64,000 bases of DNA from Streptomyces sp. AC550_RSS872 (GTDB taxonomy: Bacteria > Actinomycetota > Actinomycetes > Streptomycetales > Streptomycetaceae), in the NCBI RefSeq assembly GCF_019049285.1, contig NZ_JAGMUL010000058.1, forward strand, positions 124,001-188,000, written 5' to 3'. The notes beneath the pieces are model-generated. The model ran no database searches. It saw nothing but the letters and a program-made list of their open reading frames with translations, and was not told the DNA's origin. Of the stretch, positions 6,505 through 15,604 are shown in pieces (the stretch's first letter is position 1; each line of letters opens with the position of its first letter). Made by a program: the position numbers and the translations under genes.

Positions 6505-8265
6505 TCAGCCGCCGGTGTGCGCGGCAGGGGCGGGTGTGGTGTGCCGGTGTGTGTGGGCTTCGGCGAGGAGGAGGTAGGCGGCGGCGGTCCAGGTGTAGGC
6601 GCGGTCGCGCAGGCCGGTGCCGGTGAGGGCGTCGAAGTTCTCGGCGAAGCCGTGGGTTTCGCACAGCGCGCGGAAGCGGGCGCCGATCTCGTCCGCAAGG
6701 CGGTGGTGGCCTGCGCGGCGCAGGCCGTCCTCGATGAGGACGGTGGCGGGTGCCCAGATCGGGCCGCGCCAGTAGCCGTCGGACAGGTAATGGGGTGAGG
6801 TGGGCAGTTCGGTGGCCAGGCCGTACGGGGTCAGGTGGGTCTCGATGCGGGCGGCCAGGGTTTTGCCGATGTCCTCGGGCAGGTGCTCGCCCAGCGCCAT
6901 CGGCATCAGGTCCAGCAGGCTGGAGGTACTCCAGGTCTGCGCGGTGTCGACGCCGCGGGCCACGAACCGCTCCCCCGTCCACAGCTCGTCGAGCATCGCG
7001 GCCTGGGTGGCCTCGGCGGTACGGCCCCAGCGTCGGGCCTCGTCGGCAAGGCCCAACTCGTGGGCCAGCCCGGACAGTTCGCGCAGCTGGAGGGTGAGGA
7101 AGGCGGCCAGGTCGGCGGTGACGACCACGCGCTCGGGGTCGAAGGTGGTGGCGTTGTCCCAGCCGCTGTCGTTGCCGTGCTGGTAGTGGGGCAGGGCGGC
7201 GCCGGGGGCGCGGCGGGCGGTGAGCCAGAAGTCCGTCCACCGTGTCAACCTGCCGTAGATCTCGGTGAGTTCGGCCCGGCTGAGGGGTTCGGGGAGTCTT
7301 CGGCGCAGGTGGGACAGGGTCCAGCCGTGGATGGGGGGTTTGACGAAGTTGTAGAGGACCTCGGAGTGGGTCACCGAGTCGGGCAGGGCGCCGGTCTCGT
7401 CCTGGTGGTCGAAGGGCAGGGAGAACTGGTCCCGGGCCAGGGCGGGGGCACCGGGCGCCAGGGCAAGGGCGTTGAAGCAGTGGTCCCAGCTCCAGACCTT
7501 GTCCATCCAGTGCTTGGACATCAGCACCGCGGGCCGGGTGACCAGGCCCGCCGGACGGACCGTGGCCGACCACAGGACGTAGGCGGCGAGTTCGGCGGCC
7601 GGGGTGGCGGACGAGCGCCAGGGGGCGACCGCGTCGACGAAGGCGGCGAAGGCCTGCTCCGCCCTCGCCACGACGGAGTCGAACGTCTCCGAGGTCGTGT
7701 AGGGCAGGCGTGCGCAGTCCAGTTCCTCGATCGCCGCTTCCCAGCTCCCGCTGCCATCCGCGGTGACGGTGACGCCTCGTGCACTGGTGCCGAGGGCCTG
7801 ACCGCCGGACACCTCGACGGAACCGGACAGCACGGTGAGCCGGTAACGGCGCCCGGTCTCGTACGAGGTGAACACGTACGCCCCGTCCACCGGGTCGCGG
7901 TAGAAGTAGGTGCCCGTGAAGGGGGTCAGGGTGTCCGCTGCCGCGGTGATGCGCAGGCCGAGTCCTTCGCCGCGCAGGCGGACGGTGTCCGGTGAGGCGT
8001 AGGCGAGGGCTATGTGCCCTTGCTCACCGGTCCAGCTGAGCAGGCCCGCGGTCGCCTCGACGCGGGTCCCCGCGCGCTCGCCCGTCGTCGCCTCCAGGGG
8101 CGTGAAGCGCAGGACCGCGTGCATGCCGTTCTGGTGCGAGACGAGGTGGAGGTCCTCGGCCCGGGTCTTCTCCGCGAGCACGGGAGAGATGCCGAACCAG
8201 GATCCGTGCGTGCTGAACGGGATGTCGTGGAGGGAGAAGGCCGGGCCGGAACGGGCGGCGGTCAT
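6505..8265 (-). CDS. Cytoplasmic (a/a)6-barrel glycosidase, MGH1/GH63-like
   Basis: 586 residues without a signal peptide. An N-terminal beta-rich domain (about 1-190) precedes a helical barrel (about 200-570) with motifs typical of the MGH1-like/GH63-like superfamily: KVWSWDHCFNALAL, a DQFSLPFDHQDETGALPDS segment, HGNDSGWDNATTF and SDGYWRGPIWAP. The Asp in GNDSGWDN and the acidic residues of the first motif are the likely catalytic positions. These enzymes hydrolyse alpha- or beta-linked sugars with inversion; the exact substrate cannot be read here. It is the last gene of the binding protein-permease-permease-glycosidase run, so it probably degrades what the transporter imports. Confidence 0.8.
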   Translation of the reverse strand: MTAARSGPAFSLHDIPFSTHGSWFGISPVLAEKTRAEDLHLVSHQNGMHAVLRFTPLEATTGERAGTRVEATAGLLSWTGEQGHIALAYASPDTVRLRGEGLGLRITAAADTLTPFTGTYFYRDPVDGAYVFTSYETGRRYRLTVLSGSVEVSGGQALGTSARGVTVTADGSGSWEAAIEELDCARLPYTTSETFDSVVARAEQAFAAFVDAVAPWRSSATPAAELAAYVLWSATVRPAGLVTRPAVLMSKHWMDKVWSWDHCFNALALAPGAPALARDQFSLPFDHQDETGALPDSVTHSEVLYNFVKPPIHGWTLSHLRRRLPEPLSRAELTEIYGRLTRWTDFWLTARRAPGAALPHYQHGNDSGWDNATTFDPERVVVTADLAAFLTLQLRELSGLAHELGLADEARRWGRTAEATQAAMLDELWTGERFVARGVDTAQTWSTSSLLDLMPMALGEHLPEDIGKTLAARIETHLTPYGLATELPTSPHYLSDGYWRGPIWAPATVLIEDGLRRAGHHRLADEIGARFRALCETHGFAENFDALTGTGLRDRAYTWTAAAYLLLAEAHTHRHTTPAPAAHTGG

Positions 8266-8317
8266 GTGGTGTGACTCGTTTCTTCAGCAGGGGTGACCGA
8301 CGGGGGTCGTGTGGTGG

Positions 8318-9187
8318 TCAGTCCTTGACGGCTCCGGCCGTCACGCCGGCGGCCACGTAGCGCTGGGCGAGGACGAGGATCACCGTCGCCGGCAGCGAGG
8401 CCACGACAGCGGTGGCCATGATGGCGTTCCACTCCTGGTTGTTGTTGCCGATGTACTGGTAGATGCCGAGCGTGATCGGCTCGTGGGCGCCGCCGTTCGC
8501 GAGGGTGCTGGCGAAGACGAAGTCGGACCACGACCACAGGAACGCGAACAGGGAGACGGTGACGACCGAGTTGCGGCTCATCGGCAGCACCACGGACCGG
8601 AAGGTGCGCCAGGGCCCGGCCCCGTCCATCTGCGCGGCCTGGAGCAGTTCACCGGGGATGCCGGACATGAACGCGGTGAAGATCAGAACCGCGAACGGGA
8701 CGGCGAGAGTGGAGTCGGCGACGATCAGACCGGGCACGGACTGGAGCAGGCCGAGCTGGAGGTAGATGGCGTAGAAGCCCATCGCCATGATGATGCCGGG
8801 GATCATCTGGGCCACCAGGAACAGGAAACTGAGGACTCCCCCGCCGCGGGGCCGGAGTTTCGCCAGCGCGTATCCGGCGGGCGCCGCCAGCGCCACGGTC
8901 AGCACCACCGTGCCGAGGCCGACGACCAGGCTAGTGCCCAGGTAGGGCAACTGCTGGTCGAACACGGCACGGTAGCCGGACAGCGTGCCGTGCACGGGGA
9001 ACAGGTCCGGCGGCGACTTGCGCATGTCCTGGTCGCGGGTGAAGGACACGTTGAGCATCCAGTAGACCGGGAAGAGCATGACGGCGGTGAGCAGGACGCC
9101 CGTTGCCGTCTTCCACCAGGTGGTCCGTCCGCGGTGCGGGCGGCGTGTGGCCGGGGCGGTCTTGAGGCTGGTCATGAGGCCGGTCAT
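8318..9187 (-). CDS. Sugar ABC transporter permease (MalG/CUT1 type)
   Basis: 289 residues; the ATG overlaps the stop of the preceding permease (ATGA). The N-terminus carries basic residues and a first helix (TATGVLLTAVMLFPVYWML). A long periplasmic loop follows, then five helices. The cytoplasmic EAA loop reads LLQAAQMDGAGPWRTFRSVV. That loop contacts the ATPase. The C-terminus YVAAGVTAGAVKD is characteristic of MalG-type subunits. It pairs with the permease at 9184-10191. No ATPase is encoded nearby; Streptomyces CUT1 importers commonly share MsiK. Confidence 0.93.
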   Translation of the reverse strand: MTGLMTSLKTAPATRRPHRGRTTWWKTATGVLLTAVMLFPVYWMLNVSFTRDQDMRKSPPDLFPVHGTLSGYRAVFDQQLPYLGTSLVVGLGTVVLTVALAAPAGYALAKLRPRGGGVLSFLFLVAQMIPGIIMAMGFYAIYLQLGLLQSVPGLIVADSTLAVPFAVLIFTAFMSGIPGELLQAAQMDGAGPWRTFRSVVLPMSRNSVVTVSLFAFLWSWSDFVFASTLANGGAHEPITLGIYQYIGNNNQEWNAIMATAVVASLPATVILVLAQRYVAAGVTAGAVKD

Positions 9188-10191
9188 GAGGCGTACTGCT
9201 TTCGCTGGACCTTCAGGTACACCAGGCCGAAGACCAGGGCGGCGGCGACGAGCAGGTTGCCGACGGCCGCGCCGGGGCCGAAGGCGGGCAGCAGGTTGCC
9301 GAAGCCGAGCTGGTAGGACCAGGTGGCGAAGGTGGTGGACGAGTCGGCCGGGCCGCCCTTGGTCATGATCCAGATGATGTCGAAGACCTTGAGCGTGTAG
9401 ACCAGCCCCAGCAGCAGAGTGATCGCGGACACCGGGCGCAGCAGCGGGAAGGTGATGCTCCAGAAGCGGCGCCAGGCGCTCGCGCCGTCGAGGGCCGCCG
9501 CCTCGTACAGCGAGCCAGGGATCGACTGGAGGCCGCTGTAGAGCACGACCAGGTTGAACGGGACGCCGATCCAGATGTTCGCGATGATCACCGACGTCAG
9601 CGACCACTCGGGTGACGTCAGCCAGTTCACCGGGTCGATGCCGACGGCGTGCAGGGCGGCGTTGACGACACCGGAGTCGCTGTTGAGCATCCACGACCAG
9701 GTGGAGGCCGACACGATCAGCGGCAGCAGCCACGGCACCAGGAACAGCGCCCGCAGGGTCGCGGAGAGCTTGAAGTGCTGGTTGAAGAAGACCGCGAGGG
9801 CCAGGCCGATGGCGTACTGGAAGAACAGGCACACCACGGTGAACACCACCGTGTGGGTGAGTGCCGGACCGAAGGTCGGGTCGTCGAAGACCTTCTGGTA
9901 GTTGTCCGCTCCGGTGAACGGCGCGTTGCCCTGGACGAAGGAGCGGACGGTGTAGTTGCGCAGGCTCAGGTCGAGGTTGCGGTAGAGCGGATAGGCGTAG
10001 AAGAGGACGAGGTAGAGGGTCACCGGGGCGAGGAAGGCCCAGGCAGCCCACTGCTGGGAAGTGGGACGACGGCGGCGGTGCGCGGTGCGGGCCGGCGGCG
10101 GGGCGGCGATGGCCGCCGCCCCGTTCCGGTCACGCACCGGCCGGCGGTCCGGCAGATGTGTCGTTTGCTTCATCAAGGAGCCCCGGGTCAC
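9184..10191 (-). CDS. Sugar ABC transporter permease (MalF/CUT1 type)
   Basis: 335 residues from the GTG at 10191; an ATG at 10173 (MKQTTHL) is an equally possible start, neither having a strong ribosome site. A basic Pro-rich N-terminus leads to six helices, beginning AAWAFLAPVTLYLVLFYAYP. The EAA loop is LYEAAALDGASAWRRFWSIT. The stop lies within the ATG of the second permease, so the two are coupled. Binding protein upstream is 13 bp away. Confidence 0.92.
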   Translation of the reverse strand: MTRGSLMKQTTHLPDRRPVRDRNGAAAIAAPPPARTAHRRRRPTSQQWAAWAFLAPVTLYLVLFYAYPLYRNLDLSLRNYTVRSFVQGNAPFTGADNYQKVFDDPTFGPALTHTVVFTVVCLFFQYAIGLALAVFFNQHFKLSATLRALFLVPWLLPLIVSASTWSWMLNSDSGVVNAALHAVGIDPVNWLTSPEWSLTSVIIANIWIGVPFNLVVLYSGLQSIPGSLYEAAALDGASAWRRFWSITFPLLRPVSAITLLLGLVYTLKVFDIIWIMTKGGPADSSTTFATWSYQLGFGNLLPAFGPGAAVGNLLVAAALVFGLVYLKVQRKQYAS

Positions 10192-10204
10192 GGTTGCCTG
10201 ACGG

Positions 10205-11455
10205 TTACTTGACGGCGTCCTGAGCTGCGCTCAGCGCGTCCTTGGGCGACTTGGAGCCGCTGAGGGCGGACTGGACCGCCTTCCACATCTGCTCGGAGAT
10301 CTTCGGGTACTCGGTGCCGAGGTCGTCACTGGTGCGCCCCTTGGCCGCCTTGACCGCCTCCACCCAGGGCTTCAGCTCGGCGTTCGCCGCCACCTGCTTC
10401 TCCTGCACCTCGCCGGTGGGGGCCACGTAGGACAGGGTGGTGTCGGTGGCATACAGGTTCTCGGTACTGGTCAGGCAGGAGACCAGCTTCTGGGTGGTGG
10501 CGTAGCGGCCCGTGTCGCCCTGGACCGGGACGGTGACGAACTCCCCGCCCGTCGGAGCCGCGGCGTTCCCGCCCGAGGCGCCGGGGATGGGCAGAACGCC
10601 GTAGTCGAAGCCGGCCTTCTTCGCGTTGGCGAGCTGCCAGGTGCCGTTCTCGGCGAAGGCGTAGTCGCCGCCGGCGAACTCCTGCCAGCTGGTCGTCTGG
10701 GTGTTGTTGATGACGGAGTTCGGGGCGTACCCCTTCTTCATCCAGTCGCTCCACAGGGACAGGGCCGACACGGCCTGGGGGGAGTCGAGTTCGGTGAGCT
10801 TCGCGCCGGAGCCCCACAGCCACGGCAGGAACTGGAAGCTGCCCTCCTCCGTGCCGATGGCCGAGAAGGTGATGCCCTTCTTGCCCGCCTTCTTGACCTT
10901 CTCCAGGGCCGCGGTCAGCGACTTCCAGTCCTTGACCGAGGCGATGTCCACGCCCGCCGCTTTGAGGACGTCCTTGTTGTAGTACAGGGCCAGGGTGTTC
11001 GCGCCGATGGGCGTGCCGTAGGTCTTGTCGCCCGACTGACCGGCCGCGAGCAGGTTCGGGTCCACCTTCGAGGTGTCCACCTTGTTCTCGTCGGTCGTGG
11101 TGAGCACGCCCGCCTCGGCGAGCGTCGACACCACCGGGTTGTCGAGGATCAGCACGTCCGGGGAGTTGTCCTGCTGGGCTGCCAGCAGCGCCTTGTTCGT
11201 CAGGTCGCTGGTGTCGAAGGCCGTGCGCTTGATCTTGACGCCGGCCTTGCTGCCGCAGCCGTCCAGCAGCTTCGCCCAGTCCGAGTCCTTGGCGAACTGC
11301 GGGTAGGGGTCCCAGATGGTGTACGTGCCGCTGTCCGCCGCCTTCGGGGAGGTGGTGCCGCCCGAGCCGGAGCCGCAGGCGGTGGCGGTGGTGGCGACGG
11401 CCAGGGCGGTCAGGGCCGCGGCGGTCAGACGGCGCTGTCTCGAGAAGCTGTTCAT
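10205..11455 (-). CDS. Sugar-binding lipoprotein of an ABC importer (CUT1)
   Basis: 416 residues. The signal peptide ends in the lipobox TATAC, with the Cys at about residue 27 as lipid anchor. The mature protein has the SBP_bac_1 pattern: TYTIWDPYPQF near the start, NSPDVLILDNPVV, TYGTPIGANTLALYYNKDVL and FAGGDYAFAENGTWQ. AAGGAACCC precedes the ATG. First gene of the transport run; it lies 92 bp after the LacI gene on the same strand. The imported sugar is probably an oligosaccharide released by the surrounding secreted hydrolases. Confidence 0.93.
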   Translation of the reverse strand: MNSFSRQRRLTAAALTALAVATTATACGSGSGGTTSPKAADSGTYTIWDPYPQFAKDSDWAKLLDGCGSKAGVKIKRTAFDTSDLTNKALLAAQQDNSPDVLILDNPVVSTLAEAGVLTTTDENKVDTSKVDPNLLAAGQSGDKTYGTPIGANTLALYYNKDVLKAAGVDIASVKDWKSLTAALEKVKKAGKKGITFSAIGTEEGSFQFLPWLWGSGAKLTELDSPQAVSALSLWSDWMKKGYAPNSVINNTQTTSWQEFAGGDYAFAENGTWQLANAKKAGFDYGVLPIPGASGGNAAAPTGGEFVTVPVQGDTGRYATTQKLVSCLTSTENLYATDTTLSYVAPTGEVQEKQVAANAELKPWVEAVKAAKGRTSDDLGTEYPKISEQMWKAVQSALSGSKSPKDALSAAQDAVK

Positions 11456-11547
11456 CGCGAGGGTTCCTTATGTTGTGGGCATGCGGGTGCCGAGGACACA
11501 GGGCGGCGAGGGGGCAGGGCATGGCGAACGGCGCTGTGCGGGTGCGG

Positions 11548-12570
11548 TCAGGGAGCGGTACCCGTCCCGGCGGGCCCGGTACTGGCGCGCAGTGAGATCG
11601 GCGGGACGAGCAGGTGGTGGCGAGGCGGCGCGTCAGGATGGCCGAGCCGCTCGACGAGCAGTTCCACGGCCAGGTGCCCCATCTGCGCCGCCGGCACGTC
11701 GGCCGCCGTGAGCCGCGGGGTCACGGTCTCCGCCCACCGGGCGGCCACGACACCGGTGACGGAGAAGTCGCGCGGCACATGGCGGCCCGCGTGGGCGAGG
11801 CCCCGGTAGAGGCCTCCGAGCGCGGCCTCGTTCAGCGTGACGAGGGCCGTGGTGGCGGGGTCTTCGTACAGGATCCGCTCCAGACACGCCTGCCCCGAGG
11901 GGGCGTCGTCCTCGCAGCTGTACGTCCGCACGGTGAGCCCACGCTCCGCGGCGGCCTTGGTGAAGCCGTCCAGCCCCCGGTGCGCGGACTCGTACCCGGC
12001 GCGCAGCAGCCGTTCGGGCCGGTTGACGAGGGCGATCCTGTGGTGGCCCAGGTCCGCGAGGTGATGGACACAGGCCGCCGCCAGCGCCGTATGGTCCAGG
12101 CCGACCCACCAGTCGCTCTCCGGCCGTGCGGTGCGGCCGATACAGACAGCGGGGAAGTCCTCGGCGAGGAGGTGGTCGACCCGGTCGTCCTGGAGCCTGA
12201 TCTCCATCAGGATCGCGCCGTCGACCCGCCGCTCCCCCAGCAACCGCTGGAACGAACGGTCGCTGTCCACACCGCTCGGGGAGAGCAGCACGTCGTAGTC
12301 ATAGGCGGCAGCGGCCTCCACCACGCTGCCGATGAAGTCGAGCTGCATCCCGGTGTAGTGGTCCCCTGCCGGCGGGAAGACGAGAGCGATGGTGCTGGTC
12401 CGGCCGTTGGCCAGGGCGCGCGCACTCGCGTTGGGCCGGTAGCCCAGATCGTCGATGACCCGCTGGATCTTCTCGCGGGTGTCATCCGACACCGGACGCT
12501 TGCCGCTCAGCGCATACGACACGGTGCTCCGCGAGACACCGGCCCGCCTGGCAATCTCACCGATGTTCAC
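11548..12570 (-). CDS. LacI-family transcriptional repressor of the glycan locus
   Basis: 340 residues. Residues 1-50 are a LacI helix-turn-helix plus hinge helix (IGEIARRAGVSRSTVSYALSG ... GYRPNASARALA). The remainder is a periplasmic-binding-protein-like sensor domain (TIALVFPPAGDHYTGMQLDF ... DGAILMEIRL ... GRHVPRDFSVTGV). It is divergent from the GH74 gene and upstream of the importer operon in the same direction. Two palindromes between it and the GH74 gene are its probable operators, so it likely represses itself, the xyloglucanase and, by read-through or separate sites, the importer, until an imported sugar binds. Confidence 0.93.
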   Translation of the reverse strand: MNIGEIARRAGVSRSTVSYALSGKRPVSDDTREKIQRVIDDLGYRPNASARALANGRTSTIALVFPPAGDHYTGMQLDFIGSVVEAAAAYDYDVLLSPSGVDSDRSFQRLLGERRVDGAILMEIRLQDDRVDHLLAEDFPAVCIGRTARPESDWWVGLDHTALAAACVHHLADLGHHRIALVNRPERLLRAGYESAHRGLDGFTKAAAERGLTVRTYSCEDDAPSGQACLERILYEDPATTALVTLNEAALGGLYRGLAHAGRHVPRDFSVTGVVAARWAETVTPRLTAADVPAAQMGHLAVELLVERLGHPDAPPRHHLLVPPISLRASTGPAGTGTAP

Positions 12571-12585
12571 GGGACTCCTTCTTCA

Positions 12586-12599
12586 TCGAACCGGTTCGA
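12586..12599. promoter_or_regulatory. LacI-type operator 1
   Basis: Perfect 14-bp palindrome TCGAACCGGTTCGA with the central CG step usual for LacI-family operators, 16 bp upstream of the lacI-type start codon. Confidence 0.8.
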
Positions 12600-12661
12600 C
12601 ATTCTCCGAGGAGGAAGGAGACCGGTCGGGGCAGAGTTGGGAGTGACGCTCGAATCCGGTG

Positions 12662-12675
12662 TCGAACCGGTTCGC
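12662..12675. promoter_or_regulatory. LacI-type operator 2
   Basis: TCGAACCGGTTCGC differs from operator 1 only at the last base. Centre-to-centre spacing of the two sites is 76 bp, so a tetramer or two dimers could cover both divergent promoters. Confidence 0.75.
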
Positions 12676-12885
12676 GTGAAGGAAAAGTAGGAGCCGCCCG
12701 TGCGGGTGTCAATACCTCGCGCAAGCCGAACAACGCTTACGGCACCAAGAGATGAACCGAAAAAGTTTCCCGGCTCGCGGCAACCCTTTGCGGGGCCTGT
12801 GACCACAAGGAGTCGGATCCGGGCCCGTCCGGTGTCTGGATCGCTCCCCTCTCTGGTGAACGGCATGCAAGGAGATCACCTCCCC

Positions 12886-15537
12886 ATGAACAACCCCACG
12901 AACGGCCGGCGCCGCGGGCGTCACCGCCGTCGCTGGACCGCCACCGCTGTGCTGCTCGGCGTACCCGCCGCCGTCGTGCCGTATCTCCTGTTCGCGCAGG
13001 ACGACTCGCAGGCCGCGACGGTCGACGGCGATGCCTACTACCGGCTGGTTTCCGTGCGCAGTGGCAAGGTGCTGGACGTCAACGGCTTCTCCACCGCCGA
13101 CGGCACCCGTATCCAGCAGTGGACCGACCAGAGCACCGCCAACCAGCAGTGGAAGCTGAAGTCCGTTGGGGACGGCTACTACGAGCTGGTGAACCGCAAC
13201 AGCGGCAAGGTGCTGGGCATAGCGGGCGGTTCGACCGCCCGGGCCGCAGCCGCCGAGCAGCAGACCGACAGCTCCTCCGCCGCCCAGGAGTGGCGGATCG
13301 ACAAGGTGAACGGTGGAGACGCCGTCACCTTCACCTCCCGCAAGAGCGGCCAGGTCCTGGACGTCTCCGGAAGTACCACGGCCCAGGGCGCGGCCGTCAT
13401 CCAGTGGCCCGGCCACGGCGGCAGCAACCAGCAGTGGAAGCTGGTGAAGATGGCCCAGGCCCCGGCGGCCGGAACCACTCAGGCGGAGAACGCCGCCGCG
13501 GCCGGACCGTACCGGTGGAAGAACGCCCAGGTGGTCGGCGGCGGTTACGTCACCGGCCTGGTGTTCAACCAGAAGGAGAAGGGCCTGCTGTACGCGCGCA
13601 CCGACATGGGCGGCGCCTACCGCTGGGACACCGCGGCCGAGCAGTGGATCCCGCTGACCGACTGGATCGGCGAGAAGGACTGGAACCTGCTGGGCATCGA
13701 CTCGGTGGCCACCGACCCCGTCGACCCCAAGCGGCTCTACCTCATGGCGGGCACCTACACCAACGACTGGGCGGGCAACGGCGCGATCCTGCGCTCCACC
13801 GACAAGGGCCGCACCTTCAAGCGCACCAATCTGCCGTTCAAGGTGGGCGGCAACGAGGACGGCCGCGGCGCGGGCGAACGCCTCGTGATCGACCCCGCGG
13901 ACAACCGCAACCTGCTGCTGGGCAGCCGCAAGAACGGCCTGTGGCGCAGCACCGACTACGGCGTGACATGGCGTCAGGTCTCCTCGTTCCCGGTCAAGGA
14001 CGGGGCGAGCAGCGGCGCGGGCATCTCCTTCGTGACGTACGGCCCGGCCGGCAGCAAGACGATCTACGTCGGCGTCGGCGACAGGTCCACCTCCCTGTAC
14101 CGCTCCACCGACGGCGGCAACAGCTGGCAGGCCGTCTCCGGGCAGCCCACCGGCCAGATGCCGCAGCACGGCGTGCTCTCCGGTGACGGCTCGCTGTACC
14201 TGACGTACACCAACAACCTCGGGCCCAACGGCGTGACGGGGGGCTCGGTGTGGAAGTACACGCCGGCCTCCGGGGCGTGGAAGAACGTCTCCCCGTCCCA
14301 GGGCAGCTACGGCTTCTCCGGTCTGGCCGTCGACCCGCGCAAGCCGTCCACGGTGATGGTCACCACCATCGGCCGCTGGTACCCCGAGGACGAGTTCTAC
14401 CGGTCCACCGACGGCGGCGCGACCTGGAAGACGCAGGCCGACAAGTCGAAGCGGAGCGCCACCGCCGCTCCTTACGTAGGCACCCACACCGGGCACTGGA
14501 TGACCGCCCTGGCCATCGATCCCTTCGACTCCGGGCACGTGCTGTACGGCACCGGCAACGGCATCCTGCGCAGCAAGAACGCCAACGCCTCCGACAGCGG
14601 CGGCACCAGCCACTGGAGCTCGGGTGCCCGAGGGCTGGAGGAGACCGCGCTGATCGACGCGATCGCCCCTCCCGGTGGCGCCACCGTCATCACCTCCATG
14701 GGCGACCAGGGCGGCTTCCGGCACGACGACCTGACCAAGGTGCCGTCCGGTCGGCTGAAGAACCCGATGATGACCAACAGCACCGACATCGACTTCGCCC
14801 AGTCCAAGCCCTCGATGATGGTCCGTGTCGGCCGGGGCGGCGCGCAGGACGGCGCCTACTCCACCGACGGCGGCAGCAGCTGGAACGGCTTCAAGGCGGA
14901 GCCGGTGGCCAGTGCCCAGGACGGCCACATCGCGCTCTCGGCGGACGGCTCCAGCATCGTCTGGACCGAGGCCGGTCAGGCCCCGTACCGCTCGACCGAC
15001 AACGGGGCGAGCTGGTCGCGGGTCGGCGGCCTGGGCAACGACGCCGTGGTCGTCGCCGACCGCTCCTCGGCCAGGACCTTCTACTCACTGTCCGGCGGCA
15101 CGCTCTACGCCAGCACCGACGGCGGCGCGACCTTCACCGCCCGCGCCGGCAACCTGCCCTCCGGCAAGCTCACGGCCGTCCCGGGTATCGCCGGGGACCT
15201 GTGGATCTCCGGCTACGGCAAGGGGCTGCTGCACTCCACCGACGGCGGCCGCACCTTCACCACGCTCAAGTCGGTGCAGTCCGCCTCCGCCCTCGGCTTC
15301 GGCAAGGCCAAGCCGGGCACCGACTACCAGGCCCTGTACCTGATCGGCACCGTCAAGGACGTCACCGGAGTCTTCCGCTCCACCGACAAGGGCGCCACCT
15401 GGGTCCGCGTCAACGACGACGCCCACCAGTGGGGCGCCATCGGCGGCACCGGCGTCATCACCGGCGACCCGGACACCTACGGCCGCGTCTACGTCGGCAC
15501 CAACGGACGCGGTCTTCAGTACGGCGACCCGTCCTGA
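12886..15537 (+). CDS. Secreted GH74 xyloglucanase with N-terminal CBM13
   Basis: 883 residues from the ATG at 12886, which has AAGGAG 11 nt upstream; an upstream in-frame extension is less likely. Residues 1-44 are a long basic signal peptide (GRRRGRHRRRW ... VLLGVPAAVVPYLLF). CBM13 covers about 48-190 with Q-x-W repeats (NQQWK twice, AQEWR). The GH74 tandem beta-propeller fills about 205-883, with many BNR-like STDGGxTW repeats. Catalytic Asp240 (ARTDMGGAY) and Asp545 (ALAIDPFDS) are in place for the inverting GH74 mechanism, endo-cleavage of beta-1,4-glucan in xyloglucan. It is preceded by two LacI operators and followed by a bidirectional hairpin. Partial relics of GH74 genes occur at 691-819 and 33393-33467. 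Confidence 0.95.
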   Translation: MNNPTNGRRRGRHRRRWTATAVLLGVPAAVVPYLLFAQDDSQAATVDGDAYYRLVSVRSGKVLDVNGFSTADGTRIQQWTDQSTANQQWKLKSVGDGYYELVNRNSGKVLGIAGGSTARAAAAEQQTDSSSAAQEWRIDKVNGGDAVTFTSRKSGQVLDVSGSTTAQGAAVIQWPGHGGSNQQWKLVKMAQAPAAGTTQAENAAAAGPYRWKNAQVVGGGYVTGLVFNQKEKGLLYARTDMGGAYRWDTAAEQWIPLTDWIGEKDWNLLGIDSVATDPVDPKRLYLMAGTYTNDWAGNGAILRSTDKGRTFKRTNLPFKVGGNEDGRGAGERLVIDPADNRNLLLGSRKNGLWRSTDYGVTWRQVSSFPVKDGASSGAGISFVTYGPAGSKTIYVGVGDRSTSLYRSTDGGNSWQAVSGQPTGQMPQHGVLSGDGSLYLTYTNNLGPNGVTGGSVWKYTPASGAWKNVSPSQGSYGFSGLAVDPRKPSTVMVTTIGRWYPEDEFYRSTDGGATWKTQADKSKRSATAAPYVGTHTGHWMTALAIDPFDSGHVLYGTGNGILRSKNANASDSGGTSHWSSGARGLEETALIDAIAPPGGATVITSMGDQGGFRHDDLTKVPSGRLKNPMMTNSTDIDFAQSKPSMMVRVGRGGAQDGAYSTDGGSSWNGFKAEPVASAQDGHIALSADGSSIVWTEAGQAPYRSTDNGASWSRVGGLGNDAVVVADRSSARTFYSLSGGTLYASTDGGATFTARAGNLPSGKLTAVPGIAGDLWISGYGKGLLHSTDGGRTFTTLKSVQSASALGFGKAKPGTDYQALYLIGTVKDVTGVFRSTDKGATWVRVNDDAHQWGAIGGTGVITGDPDTYGRVYVGTNGRGLQYGDPS

Positions 15538-15552
15538 CCCACAGGCACCTGA

Positions 15553-15586
15553 GCGGGGCCGCAGGCGCGACTGCCTGCGGCCCCGC
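15553..15586. terminator. Bidirectional terminator
   Basis: GCGGGGCCGCAGGC (15553-15566) pairs perfectly with GCCTGCGGCCCCGC (15573-15586) around a 6-nt loop, between the convergent GH74 and CPBP protease genes. Confidence 0.85.
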
Positions 15587-15604
15587 CGTGGTTGAAGCGG
15601 TCCG

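Noticed and set aside
6505..11455. A complete ABC importer with its own ATPase
   Set aside because: Only binding protein and two permeases are encoded; no Walker motifs occur in this stretch.
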